From an uncultured Microbacterium sp. (lineage in GTDB: Bacteria; Actinomycetota; Actinomycetes; Actinomycetales; Microbacteriaceae): a stretch of DNA of 64,000 nucleotides. The notes beneath the pieces are model-generated. The model saw only the letters and a program-made list of their open reading frames with translations, was not told where the DNA came from and searched no databases. The DNA lies in NCBI RefSeq assembly GCF_937927635.1, contig NZ_CALBRW010000003.1, positions 62,001 to 126,000 of the forward strand, in the 5' to 3' direction. This document shows positions 53,245-61,874 of this stretch, one piece after another (position 1 is the stretch's first letter; the number at the start of each line of letters is the position of its first letter). Position numbers and translations under genes: made by a program.

Positions 53245-53979
53245 TCAGGATGCCATGCCCAGCGATGGCGCGTACGGCGCCAGCGAGATCAGAAGACATG
53301 CGGTCCAATGGCACAGGAACGCCAGCACCGTGCAGACGTGGAAGATCTCGTGGAAGCCGAAGCGACCGGGCCACGGGTTGGGCCGCTTCATCGCGTAGAT
53401 CACGGCGCCGATCGTGTAGAGCACGCCGCCCACGCACACCAGCACCATCATCGCGACATTCGCGCGCACCAGATCGACCATGTACATCACGGCCGCCCAG
53501 CCCAGCAGCAGGTACAGCGCAACATACAGCCACCGCGGGGCGTTGATCCAGAACACGCGGAACAGGATGCCGGCCAGCGCGCCGCCCCACACCAGGAACA
53601 GCAGCAGCGTGCCCTTCTGCGGGGGGAGTGCCAGTACCGCCAGCGGCGTGTACGTGCCGGCGATCAGCAGCAGGATGTTGGCGTGGTCGATGCGCTTGAG
53701 GACGCCCTTGACCTTCGGACCCCAGTTGAAGCGGTGGTAGACGGCGGAGTTGCCGAACAGCAGGAGCGAGGTCGTCATGAACACGGCCGCGGCCCATTTC
53801 GCCGGCGTCCCGTGCGCGAGCACGATGAGGACGATTCCCGCCGCGATGGCGACGGGGAAGGTGCCGGCGTGGATCCAGCCGCGCCAGGTCGGCTTGATCT
53901 CGACGGCGGCGTCCTTCTTCGCAGCGTCGAGCAGCGGGAGCTGGGGGACATCGGGACTGCCTGCGGCTCGGGTGCTCAC
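53245..53979 (-). CDS. Hemolysin III / PAQR family membrane protein
   Basis: A 244-aa protein with seven membrane helices. The metal-site pattern of the family is present: SAVYHRFNW (S...H), DHANILLLIAGTYTP with its aspartate, and GFHEIFHVCTVLAFLCHW with two histidines. The cellular role of bacterial members is unsettled. TAGAGT (53986-53991) lies exactly 6 nt before the GTG, suggesting a leaderless mRNA. It is divergent from the prenyltransferase gene. Confidence 0.92.
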   Translation of the reverse strand: MSTRAAGSPDVPQLPLLDAAKKDAAVEIKPTWRGWIHAGTFPVAIAAGIVLIVLAHGTPAKWAAAVFMTTSLLLFGNSAVYHRFNWGPKVKGVLKRIDHANILLLIAGTYTPLAVLALPPQKGTLLLFLVWGGALAGILFRVFWINAPRWLYVALYLLLGWAAVMYMVDLVRANVAMMVLVCVGGVLYTIGAVIYAMKRPNPWPGRFGFHEIFHVCTVLAFLCHWTACLLISLAPYAPSLGMAS

Positions 53980-54047
53980 GTGCTCACTCTAAGCGGGGCA
54001 CCATTCCGTCAGCCGTACATATCGGCTGCGGGCGGTAGCGTATCCCT

Positions 54048-54830
54048 GTGAGTGCACGCGACGGTTCGGGGCGGGGTCCCCTCTATCGCCTCTACGGCAA
54101 CCGCCTTCGACGGAGGATCGATCCGGCGACGGTTCCGCACCACGTCGCGATGATGATCGACGGCAACCGGCGGTGGGCTCGCCAGCTCGGCTACGAGTCG
54201 GCGGCAGACGGGCACCGCGCGGGCGCCGCGAAGATGCGCGAGTTCCTCGGCTGGTGCGACGAGCTGGGCGTCAGCGTGGTCTCGCTGTACCTGCTCTCCG
54301 CCGACAACCTGCACAAGCGCGACTCGCAGGAGATCCACGACCTCATCGAGATCATCGCCGAGCTCGCCGACACGCTCGCGCAGCACGGCAACTGGCGCGT
54401 GCAGCACGTCGGCCGCGCCGACATCCTGCCGGAGGAGCTCTCGCGGGTGCTGGCGGATGCTTCGGAGCGCACCCATGACCACACCGGGCTGCATGTGAAC
54501 CTGGCTGTGGGCTATGGGGGGCGCAACGAGATCGTCGACGCGGTGCGCAGCATCATCAGTCAGCACAACGACTCCGGCGGCACGCTCGAGGACCTGGCCG
54601 CACAGCTCACGCCGGAGATGATCGGCGAGCACCTGTACACCGGTGGGCAGCCCGACCCCGACCTGGTGATCCGCACCAGCGGTGAGCAGCGCCTGAGCGA
54701 CTTCCTGCTGTGGCAGAGCGCCCACAGCGAGTTCTACTTCGTCGAGGCTCTCGGCCCCGACCTGCGCCAGGTCGACTTCCTGCGCGCGATCCGCGACTAT
54801 GCGGATCGAGACCGCCGCTTCGGCCGCTGA
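54048..54830 (+). CDS. uppS: Cis-isoprenyl diphosphate synthase
   Basis: A 260-aa enzyme that chains isopentenyl diphosphate in cis to make the lipid carrier for cell-wall precursors. Marks are VAMMIDGNRRWAR with the catalytic Asp, YLLSADNLHKR, LVIRTSGEQRLSDFLLWQSAHSE in two parts and FVEALGPDLR. Actinobacteria have two such enzymes, and the chain length of this one (short Z-farnesyl or long) cannot be read. TAGCGT (54036-54041) is exactly 6 nt before the GTG, suggesting a leaderless mRNA. Confidence 0.92.
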   Translation: MSARDGSGRGPLYRLYGNRLRRRIDPATVPHHVAMMIDGNRRWARQLGYESAADGHRAGAAKMREFLGWCDELGVSVVSLYLLSADNLHKRDSQEIHDLIEIIAELADTLAQHGNWRVQHVGRADILPEELSRVLADASERTHDHTGLHVNLAVGYGGRNEIVDAVRSIISQHNDSGGTLEDLAAQLTPEMIGEHLYTGGQPDPDLVIRTSGEQRLSDFLLWQSAHSEFYFVEALGPDLRQVDFLRAIRDYADRDRRFGR

Positions 54831-54847
54831 TCCGCGAGACTGGGGCG

Positions 54848-55978
54848 ATGAGCGGTCTTCAGGAGTACAGCGCGTCGTTCGCCGGTGAGACCGGGTATCT
54901 GAACTGGGCGGCCTTCGGACCGCTGTCGCCTGCGGTGCGCGCCGCCATGGCAGACGGCGAGTCGGCGCTGGGGTCATTCGATCCGCGCCGGCATGGCGCC
55001 GTCGGTGCGCGTGTCGCACGCGCCGCAGCCGGCATCGCCGAGCTGCTGGGCGCCGTCCGCACGGACGTCGTGCTGCGACCGAGTTCGACCGACGTCCTGC
55101 AGCACGCGCTGTTCGGCGTGCGCGGTGCGGTGATCGCCGGCGCGGCCGAGTTCCCCAGCATCAGCCTCACTCTTCAGCGCGCCGCCGACGCGTCTGCCGG
55201 CGGGGTGGTGCCCCGATGGATCGCCCCGGTGGATGGGCAGGTGACTCCGGATGCCGTGGCCGCGGCGCTCGACGATGAGGTGACGGCCTTGGCCGTCAGT
55301 CATGTCGACTATCGGACGGGATACCGGGCAGATCTGCCGGCACTGCGCGAGCTGATCGGACCCGACCGCCTGCTCATCGTGGATGCCGTGCAGTCCTTCG
55401 GCGTGGTGGACGAGGACTGGAGCGCCGCCGACGTGGTCGCCGGACACGGCTACAAGTGGCTGCGCGCGGGACGGGGCACGGGGTTCGGCTGCTTCTCCTC
55501 CCGCGCGCTCGAGCGCATCCGGCCCGTGCTCAGCGGCATCACCGGCATCGACGTCGAAGAGCCGTTCACCGGGGAGGTGCCGCCGCCGGCATCCGCTGCC
55601 CGGGCCTTCACCACGAGCGTTCCCGATCAGCTCGCCGTGGTGCGTCTCGAGGCCGCGGTCGATGAGCTGCGCGGGGTCGGCGTCGCCGAGGTCGCCGGGC
55701 AGGTCGCCGAGCGTGCGGGTGAGATCCTCGCGATCGCCGAGAGGCACGGCATCCGCTCCATCACTCCGGCCGATCCTGCGCGGCGCGCGGGGATCGTGTC
55801 TCTCGTGCCCGACGATCCGGAGGCGCTGGGGCGCCGCCTGGCCGAGGCAGGCCTGGTGGTGACCGTGCGCGGGGGTGCGGTGCGCGTGGCCGCGCATGCG
55901 GGCACGTCTGCGCAGACACTGCGGATGCTGGATGCAGCGCTGCCGGCATCCGGCAACCTCGCGGACGCGCGAAGTTAA
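54848..55978 (+). CDS. Class V aminotransferase-fold protein
   Basis: A 376-aa PLP enzyme of the NifS/isopenicillin-epimerase-like group. The PLP aspartate region is LLIVDAVQSFGV, and the lysine is in GHGYKWLRAGRGTGF. The N-terminus LNWAAFGPLSPAV is typical. There is no cysteine-desulfurase active-site loop that I can see, so a transaminase or lyase role is more likely. It starts 17 nt after uppS and may share its transcript. Confidence 0.85.
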   Translation: MSGLQEYSASFAGETGYLNWAAFGPLSPAVRAAMADGESALGSFDPRRHGAVGARVARAAAGIAELLGAVRTDVVLRPSSTDVLQHALFGVRGAVIAGAAEFPSISLTLQRAADASAGGVVPRWIAPVDGQVTPDAVAAALDDEVTALAVSHVDYRTGYRADLPALRELIGPDRLLIVDAVQSFGVVDEDWSAADVVAGHGYKWLRAGRGTGFGCFSSRALERIRPVLSGITGIDVEEPFTGEVPPPASAARAFTTSVPDQLAVVRLEAAVDELRGVGVAEVAGQVAERAGEILAIAERHGIRSITPADPARRAGIVSLVPDDPEALGRRLAEAGLVVTVRGGAVRVAAHAGTSAQTLRMLDAALPASGNLADARS

Positions 55979-56137
55979 CCTGACACGCCCGCGTGTCCAT
56001 CCGCGCGCGGCGTCGCGCTCGTCGTACCTTCAAGGCATCGGGCACCGTGCCCGATCGGGTCGGCCTTCCGGATCGCGACTCGTGGCCCCTGGTCGACTCG
56101 CAGCAGAGCCGGGAAGTCCCGGATCGGGGGATCGATC

Positions 56138-57502
56138 GTGACCACACGCACCGCCCAGCAGCAGTCCACCCGCAAGACCGCCAGGACAGGAGCCGTGTCG
56201 CACGATGACACGGCTCTTCGCACATACGTGCTCGACACGTCCGTGCTGCTCAGCGACCCGCAGGCCCTCTTCCGCTTCGCGGAGCATTCGATAGTGCTGC
56301 CGCTGGTGGTGATCTCGGAGCTCGAGGCCAAGCGCCACGACCCCGAGCTGGGCTACTTCGCCCGGCGCGCGCTGCGCCACCTCGACGACCTGCGCGTCGA
56401 GCACGGCCGGTTGGACTTCCCCGTCGAGGTCGGGGACGGCGGCACGCTGCGGGTGGAGCTGGGCGCGGCCGACCTGTCGATCCTGCCCGCCGGCATTCGG
56501 ATCAGCGACAACGACAGTCGCATCCTGGCCACAGCCGCCCATCTCGCCGCCGCGGGCGAGGCGGTCACCATCGTGTCGAAGGATCTTCCGATGCGGGTGA
56601 AGGCGGCATCCCTCGGGCTGCAGGCCGAGGAGTACCTCGCCGAGCAGGCCGTCGACTCCGGCTGGACGGGCATCGCGCCGCTGGACCTGTCCGGCGACGA
56701 GATGAGCGACCTGTACGAGAGCGAGGTCGGGCTCAGCGAGCAGGTTCGGGGCATGCCCGTCAACACCGGGCTGATCATCCACTCCGAGCGCGGCTCGGCG
56801 CTGGGGCGCGTGATCGGTGATGGCGAGTACCGGCTGGTGCGCGGCGATCGCGAGGTGTTCGGGCTGCACGGGCGATCCGCCGAGCAGCGCATCGCCATCG
56901 ACCTGCTGCTCGACCCGGAGGTCGGGATCGTCTCGCTGGGCGGGCGCGCAGGCACCGGCAAATCGGCGCTCGCGCTGTGCGCGGGCCTGGAGGCGGTGCT
57001 GGAGCGCCAGCAGCAGAAGAAGATCATCGTGTTCCGGCCGCTGTTCGCCGTGGGTGGGCAGGAGCTCGGCTACCTGCCCGGCGACCGCGAGGAGAAGATG
57101 AACCCGTGGGGCCAGGCGGTGTTCGACACCCTCGGCTCCGTCGTCTCCGGCAACGTCCTCGAGGAGGTCGTGGAGCGGGGGATGCTGGAGGTGCTGCCGC
57201 TCACGCACATCCGCGGCCGCTCGCTGCACGACGCGTTCGTGATCGTCGACGAGGCGCAGTCGCTGGAGCGCAACGTGCTGCTGACGGTGCTGAGCCGGAT
57301 GGGCCAGAACTCGCGGGTGATCCTCACGCACGACGTGGGCCAGCGCGACAACCTGCGCGTCGGCCGCCACGACGGCGTGGCCAGCGTGATCGAGACCCTC
57401 AAGGGCCACGACCTGTTCGCGCACGTCACCCTCACCCGCTCTGAGCGCTCGGCCATCGCAGCCCTGGTGACCGAGCTGCTGGAGGGCAGCGAGCTCAGCT
57501 GA
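56138..57502 (+). CDS. PIN-PhoH fusion protein (PhoH2 type)
   Basis: A 454-aa fusion of an N-terminal PIN ribonuclease domain (about 28-150: YVLDTSVLLSDP, ISELEAKR, ISDNDSRILATA) and a C-terminal PhoH ATPase (Walker A GRAGTGKSALA near 268, Walker B FVIVDEAQSLE). Mycobacterial PhoH2 is an ATP-dependent RNA helicase and RNase. The chosen GTG follows GGGGG at a suitable distance; a GTG at 56195 is possible. A 71-codon frame (55993-56208) overlaps its start. Confidence 0.93.
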   Translation: MTTRTAQQQSTRKTARTGAVSHDDTALRTYVLDTSVLLSDPQALFRFAEHSIVLPLVVISELEAKRHDPELGYFARRALRHLDDLRVEHGRLDFPVEVGDGGTLRVELGAADLSILPAGIRISDNDSRILATAAHLAAAGEAVTIVSKDLPMRVKAASLGLQAEEYLAEQAVDSGWTGIAPLDLSGDEMSDLYESEVGLSEQVRGMPVNTGLIIHSERGSALGRVIGDGEYRLVRGDREVFGLHGRSAEQRIAIDLLLDPEVGIVSLGGRAGTGKSALALCAGLEAVLERQQQKKIIVFRPLFAVGGQELGYLPGDREEKMNPWGQAVFDTLGSVVSGNVLEEVVERGMLEVLPLTHIRGRSLHDAFVIVDEAQSLERNVLLTVLSRMGQNSRVILTHDVGQRDNLRVGRHDGVASVIETLKGHDLFAHVTLTRSERSAIAALVTELLEGSELS

Positions 57503-57545
57503 CCGGCATCCGCTCCTGTTCCCGCTCTCTTCCCGGGAACACGTG

Positions 57546-57614
57546 CACGACCTGGGAACACTTGCACGGCCTGATCGCGGGATTGGTCGTGCATTCGTTC
57601 CCGGGTCGTGCATG
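57546..57614. repeat. 69-bp palindromic repeat, copy C
   Basis: TGCACGACCTGGGAAC begins and GTTCCCGGGTCGTGCA ends the element, with an inner TGCACG/CGTGCA pair. It has the same length as the copy at 58574-58642 and aligns to it without gaps. It lies between the convergent PhoH and DUF559 genes. Confidence 0.85.
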
Positions 57615-57631
57615 TGTACCTCGCTGGGGAG

Positions 57632-58468
57632 TCAGGAGAGCGCCCGCGCACGGCGCAGGGCTGCCAGGATCGCGGGCAGCACCTTCTCCCAGTGGTGGAT
57701 GACCTGCGCGTAGTCGAAGCGCAGCGACTCATATCCCAGAGCGGATGCCGCGGCATCCCGCACCAGGTCCTTATGACGCTTGTCGGGCCCGGCGTGATTC
57801 TGCTTGCCGTCCACCTCGATGATCAGCCGCCCACCAGCGACGAAATCGACCCTGCCCACGCCGTCGATGTCGACCTGACGCTCCAGGCGTATGCCGAGCA
57901 GATGCAGCCGCAGCCGCAGCAGTGACTCCAACCCGCTGTCCGCGTCGGGACGTGCCAGATCGATGAGCCACCGCGCGGAGTCCGGCAGGGCAGCGCGGAT
58001 GCGCAGGCGCGCGGCGCGCGAGAGCTTGCGCTTGTGCCACGCGGATTCGAACGAGGCGAAGAACGCCTCTTCGCCGGCGCAGGAGAACGTGTGGATGAGG
58101 GCGGCCTCCACGGACGCCGTGCCGAATCGCGTGGGGCCGTCGAAGAAGTGGCTCACGCACGCGCATCCCGGATGCGGGTGCCTGCGGCCGTTCGCGCCCA
58201 ACCACACGTGCGGGGCCGGCTCCTCGCTGATGGTCCAGATGCCGTGCAGCTTCAGCGCCGCCTCGCAGGTCAGCATCCCTCCATGCGCGGCAGCGCGTAC
58301 TGCCTGCGCGTCGGCGTCGAGCGACGCGAAGACGCCGGGGCGCACACGCCGGATGGTGCCGGCGGCTGCGTGTGCGGCGAGGGCCTTGCGCGATATGCCG
58401 TGCTTCTGCAGCATCCGTCCTCTGGCGATGCCACCGGCGCGGCTTATGAGGACTGAGGGATCGAGCAT
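57632..58468 (-). CDS. AbiEi-like HTH plus DUF559 nuclease-like protein
   Basis: A 278-aa protein. The N-terminal part (about 5-45: RMLQKHGISRKALAAHAAAGTIRRVRPGVF) resembles the wing-type domain of AbiEi antitoxins. The C-terminal DUF559 domain is of the Vsr/PD-(D/E)xK kind: VGRVDFVAGG, LIIEVDGKQNHAG, RHKDLVRDAAAS and YESLRFDYAQVI. It could be a nuclease of a defence or mobile function, but no partner is adjacent. Two 69-bp palindromes flank the gene. Confidence 0.85.
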   Translation of the reverse strand: MLDPSVLISRAGGIARGRMLQKHGISRKALAAHAAAGTIRRVRPGVFASLDADAQAVRAAAHGGMLTCEAALKLHGIWTISEEPAPHVWLGANGRRHPHPGCACVSHFFDGPTRFGTASVEAALIHTFSCAGEEAFFASFESAWHKRKLSRAARLRIRAALPDSARWLIDLARPDADSGLESLLRLRLHLLGIRLERQVDIDGVGRVDFVAGGRLIIEVDGKQNHAGPDKRHKDLVRDAAASALGYESLRFDYAQVIHHWEKVLPAILAALRRARALS

Positions 58469-58573
58469 CCCCTCACCCTGCCCCCTCGCAGACGCGCGCA
58501 GCGCGGGAACCGGCCCGATGTGCGCAACTCGTCCCGAAACCGGGATTGTGCAGGAGGAATGACCCGGTACAGA

Positions 58574-58642
58574 CGCACGACCCGGGAACGGATGCACGAT
58601 CAAATCATTGGATCGGTCGTGCAAATGTTCCCGGGTCGTGCA
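58574..58642. repeat. 69-bp palindromic repeat, copy D
   Basis: GCACGACCCGGGAAC near the left end pairs with GTTCCCGGGTCGTGC at the right end, and inner parts also pair. It is the partner of the copy at 57546-57614, and the DUF559 gene lies between them. It stands upstream of that gene and downstream of fumC's stop. Confidence 0.85.
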
Positions 58643-58680
58643 AGCGTGCTGGTGCCGGGACGCGAAACCGGGCCGGGGCG

Positions 58681-60075
58681 TCAGCCGGCGTGCGTCATGG
58701 AGAGCAGGTCGAGCTTGGCGTCCAGCTGCTCCTCGGTGATCTCACCGCGCTCCACGTAGCCGAGGTCGATGACGGCGTCGCGGATGGTGATGCCCTTGGC
58801 GACGGCGTGCTTGGCGATCTTCGCCGCGGCCTCGTAACCGATCAGCTTGTTCAGCGGCGTCACGGTGGACGGGCTCATGCCGGCCAGCGCCGTGGTGCGC
58901 TCGACGTTGGCCACCAGGCCGTCGACGGTCTTGTCGGCCAGCACGCGCGTGGCGTTGGCCAGCAGGCGGATCGACTCGAGCACCGCGGTGCCCATCACGG
59001 GGATCTGCACGTTGAGTTCGAAGGAGCCGGATGCCCCGCCCCAGGCGACTGTCGCGTCGTTGCCGATGACTCGTGCGGCGACCTGCAGCACGGCCTCGGG
59101 GATGACGGGGTTGACCTTGCCGGGCATGATCGACGAGCCGGGCTGCAGGTCGGGCAGGTGGATCTCGCCGAGACCCGTGTTCGGGCCCGAGCCCATCCAG
59201 CGCAGGTCGTTGTTGATCTTCGTCAGCGAGACGGCGATGGTGCGCAGCACACCGGATGCCTCGACGAGGCCGTCACGGTTGGCCTGTGCCTCGAAGTGAT
59301 CCTTCGCCTCGGTGATCGGCAGGCCGGTCTCGGCGGCCAGCAGGGCGATGACCTTCTGCGGGAAGCCCTTCGGCGTGTTGATGCCGGTGCCCACGGCAGT
59401 GCCGCCCAGGGGGACCTCGGCGACGCGCGGCAGCGCGGTCTGCACGCGCTCGATGCCCAGGCGCATCTGGCGTGCGTAACCGCCGAACTCCTGGCCGAGG
59501 GTCACGGGCGTGGCGTCCATCAGGTGGGTGCGGCCCGACTTGACCACACTCTTCCACTCCTCGGCCTTGGCCTCGAACGCTGCGGCCAGGTGCTCCAGCG
59601 AGGGCACCAGGTTGTTGATCAGGGCCTCGGTCACGGCGATGTGCACGGACGTCGGGAAGACGTCGTTGGACGACTGCGACGCGTTCACGTGGTCGTTCGG
59701 GTGCACCGGGGAGCCGAGGATGCGGGAGGCGAGGGTCGCGACGACCTCGTTCATGTTCATGTTCGACGAGGTGCCCGAGCCGGTCTGGTAGACGTCGATC
59801 GGGAACTCGCCGTCGTGCACGCCCGTGGCGACCTCGTCGGCGGCCTGGGCCACGGCATCCGCGATCGCCGCGTCGAGCGTGCCCAGCTCCTTGTTGGCCA
59901 GGGCGGCCGCCTTCTTGATGCGGGCAAGGGCCGCGATCTGCGCGGACTCGAGGCCCTTGCCGGAGATCGGGAAGTTCTCCACCGCACGCTGGGTCTGCGC
60001 GCCGTAGAGGGCGTTCACGGGCACGCGCACTTCACCCATGGTGTCGTGCTCGATGCGGTACTCGTTGTCAGTCAC
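58681..60075 (-). CDS. fumC: Class II fumarate hydratase
   Basis: A 464-aa TCA-cycle enzyme that interconverts fumarate and malate as a tetramer. Family signature GSSIMPGKVNP, the conserved TGSGTSSNMNMNEV and SGRTHLMDATPVTLGQE are present. GTG at 60075 follows GAAGGAG. Its start overlaps the end of the carbonic anhydrase gene (GTGA), so it is the last gene of a DUF4245-CA-fumC operon. Confidence 0.97.
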   Translation of the reverse strand: MTDNEYRIEHDTMGEVRVPVNALYGAQTQRAVENFPISGKGLESAQIAALARIKKAAALANKELGTLDAAIADAVAQAADEVATGVHDGEFPIDVYQTGSGTSSNMNMNEVVATLASRILGSPVHPNDHVNASQSSNDVFPTSVHIAVTEALINNLVPSLEHLAAAFEAKAEEWKSVVKSGRTHLMDATPVTLGQEFGGYARQMRLGIERVQTALPRVAEVPLGGTAVGTGINTPKGFPQKVIALLAAETGLPITEAKDHFEAQANRDGLVEASGVLRTIAVSLTKINNDLRWMGSGPNTGLGEIHLPDLQPGSSIMPGKVNPVIPEAVLQVAARVIGNDATVAWGGASGSFELNVQIPVMGTAVLESIRLLANATRVLADKTVDGLVANVERTTALAGMSPSTVTPLNKLIGYEAAAKIAKHAVAKGITIRDAVIDLGYVERGEITEEQLDAKLDLLSMTHAG

Positions 60076-60743
60076 TTCTGCTCCTTCGAGAGTGATGGGA
60101 TGTCGGTGTCGGCGAGGCCGACCTGGGCGATGGGGACGGCGGTGCCGTCGGTGAGTCGGTACTTGGCGCCGACGATGGCCAGTCTGCCCTCGGCGACGGC
60201 GGTGCTGATGATCTCGGAGGACTCCAGCAGACCTGCGATGGTGCCTCGGAGGTGCTCCCTGCCGACGGCCTCGCGGTCGATGTCGGCGACCGAGGTGCCG
60301 CCGCGCTCCTTCAGCAGGCGGCGCGCGGCAGGAACGATCGGAGCGATGAGCTTCCAGATGTGCGGCGGGAGCGGTTCCGCATCGATGGCGGTGCTCTGCA
60401 CAGCGGCGTCGACCGCACCGCACGAGTCGTGCGCCAGCACGATGAGCAGCGGGACGTCCAGCAGTGCGACCGCGAACTCGATGCTGGCCACCGCGGACTC
60501 GGTGACCATGTGGCCGGCGTTGCGGGTGGTGAACAGGTCGCCCAGGCCCACGTCGAACAGCGTCTCGGCGGCCACGCGCGAGTCGGAGCAGCCGAGGAAG
60601 GCCGCGAACGGGTTCTGCCCGCCCACGAGCGCCGCGCGGTGCTGCGCGTCCTGGTTGGGGTGCCGCGGCGTGCCGGCGACGAAGCGGCTGTTGCCCTCGA
60701 GCAGTCTCTCCCAGGCCTCGGCGGGAGCGAGCGTGGTGGTCAT
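60072..60743 (-). CDS. Beta-carbonic anhydrase
   Basis: A 223-aa zinc enzyme that hydrates CO2. The zinc ligands and the catalytic pair are in FLGCSDSRVAAE and LAHDSCGAV. Family members act as dimers or larger. It overlaps fumC at its end and the DUF4245 gene at its start (ATGA). Bicarbonate made here would also serve PEP carboxylase, encoded 28 kb away. Confidence 0.95.
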   Translation of the reverse strand: MTTTLAPAEAWERLLEGNSRFVAGTPRHPNQDAQHRAALVGGQNPFAAFLGCSDSRVAAETLFDVGLGDLFTTRNAGHMVTESAVASIEFAVALLDVPLLIVLAHDSCGAVDAAVQSTAIDAEPLPPHIWKLIAPIVPAARRLLKERGGTSVADIDREAVGREHLRGTIAGLLESSEIISTAVAEGRLAIVGAKYRLTDGTAVPIAQVGLADTDIPSLSKEQK

Positions 60744-61381
60744 TCGGCCTCCTTCAGAGCGCCCAGCTGTGGGGTGAGGGATGCAGCGAGCTTCTTGGTG
60801 GAGTCGGCGGAGCGCGAACCGTACAGCAGCACGTAGTCGTGCCCGGCCTGGGTTCCCAGCGCGTACGTGACGTTGGCCGTGCCGCGGTCGCCCATGTCGA
60901 ACACGTCCCAGGTGATGCCGTCGATCTTCGCGGTGCCGTTCGGCGCCATGCCGCCGGTCGCCTGCGGCGCCCACTTCACGTCGGAGTCGAAGGCCTGCGC
61001 CAGCTTGATGAAACCGCGCTCCTTCTCACCGGCAGGGGCCAGCGTGATGCTCCACACCGTGACCCCGCCGGTGTCCAGCCCCGCGGCGTTCACGCGCCAG
61101 AAGTCGCCCAGCTCCGGCACGACCACGTCGTGGCCCGTGGTGGAGGTGACATCGGCGGCGATCTTGGCGACGTCGATCTTCGGTGCCGCCGTCGGCTCGC
61201 CGCGCGGCACGGCGAACACGATCACGGCCACCACGGCGACCGTGACGATCAACGCCGCGATGAGGTTCCGGAACGTCTGGCTGGACCGGTAGACGCGGCT
61301 GGATTCGGCCTTGCGGTCGGCGGTCTCCTGCGCAGTCTCGGGGCGACCGAGCTCTGCGACGATCCCCGGCTTGCGGCTCAT
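60740..61381 (-). CDS. DUF4245 membrane-anchored protein
   Basis: A 213-aa protein with a cytoplasmic N-terminus, one helix about residues 39-60, and an extracytoplasmic domain (VVPELGDFWRVNAA, GGVTVWSITLAP, YVLLYGSRSADSTKKLAASL). This is the actinobacterial DUF4245 family, commonly next to xseB and fumC. The function is unknown. It overlaps xseB by 4 nt (ATGA). Confidence 0.9.
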   Translation of the reverse strand: MSRKPGIVAELGRPETAQETADRKAESSRVYRSSQTFRNLIAALIVTVAVVAVIVFAVPRGEPTAAPKIDVAKIAADVTSTTGHDVVVPELGDFWRVNAAGLDTGGVTVWSITLAPAGEKERGFIKLAQAFDSDVKWAPQATGGMAPNGTAKIDGITWDVFDMGDRGTANVTYALGTQAGHDYVLLYGSRSADSTKKLAASLTPQLGALKEAE

Positions 61382-61617
61382 TCGTCTCCTTCAGCGGATG
61401 CCGGTTCGCGTGCGGCATCGAGGCGGCGCTTCGCACCCAGCAGCCATTCCTCGCAGCGGGCGGCGAGGGCTTCGCCGCGCTCCCACAGTGCGAGGGAGTG
61501 CTCCAGCGTGGGGGAACCCTGTTCGAGCTCGGCGACCACGCGCACGAGCTCGTCGCGGGCGGCCTCGAACGACAGCGATTCGACGGGAGTGTCGTTGGAC
61601 GCAGTCACGGCATCCAT
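61378..61617 (-). CDS. xseB: Exonuclease VII small subunit
   Basis: A 79-aa helical subunit. LSFEAARDELVRVVAELEQGSPTLEHSLALWERGEAL in overlapping parts is the family core, with the conserved EQG and LWERGE. It binds XseA to form the single-strand exonuclease. ATG at 61617 is used; GTG at 61608 is possible. It is separated from xseA by 257 bp of repeats, unusual because the two genes commonly adjoin. Confidence 0.93.
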   Translation of the reverse strand: MDAVTASNDTPVESLSFEAARDELVRVVAELEQGSPTLEHSLALWERGEALAARCEEWLLGAKRRLDAAREPASAEGDE

Positions 61618-61667
61618 CCTACCGGCGTGCCGCGATGCTCCTGGCTCCCGGGCGTCGGTTGCGAATC

Positions 61668-61734
61668 GGGGGCCGACACGCCAGATGTCCGACGAATTCG
61701 CGGGAAACGTCCGACATGTGGCGTGTCGGCCCCC
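61668..61734. repeat. Long hairpin between xseA and xseB
   Basis: Arms 61668-61693 and 61709-61734 pair at 24 of 26 positions around a 15-nt loop. On both sides GTCGGCCCCC is followed by an AAC-containing tail, so the element is two inverted copies of a unit that also occurs singly at 35461-35482. In the xse operon it may attenuate or separate the transcripts. Confidence 0.8.
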
Positions 61735-61761
61735 AAAATGCAACGGCAAGCGAGGGCGGGC

Positions 61762-61826
61762 GGATGCCGGGGGACCGGATGCCGGATGCCGGATGCCGGA
61801 TGCCGGGGCGCCGGATGCCGGATGCC
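61762..61826. repeat. GGATGCC tandem array in the xse spacer
   Basis: Four adjacent copies of GGATGCC (61777-61804), two more at 61813-61826 and one at 61762-61768. This is the second array of the heptamer seen at 268-316. Confidence 0.9.
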
Positions 61827-61874
61827 GTGGAAACCGGGGTACGGCCGGGTGCTGCGGTCGGCAGCACCCGGGCG

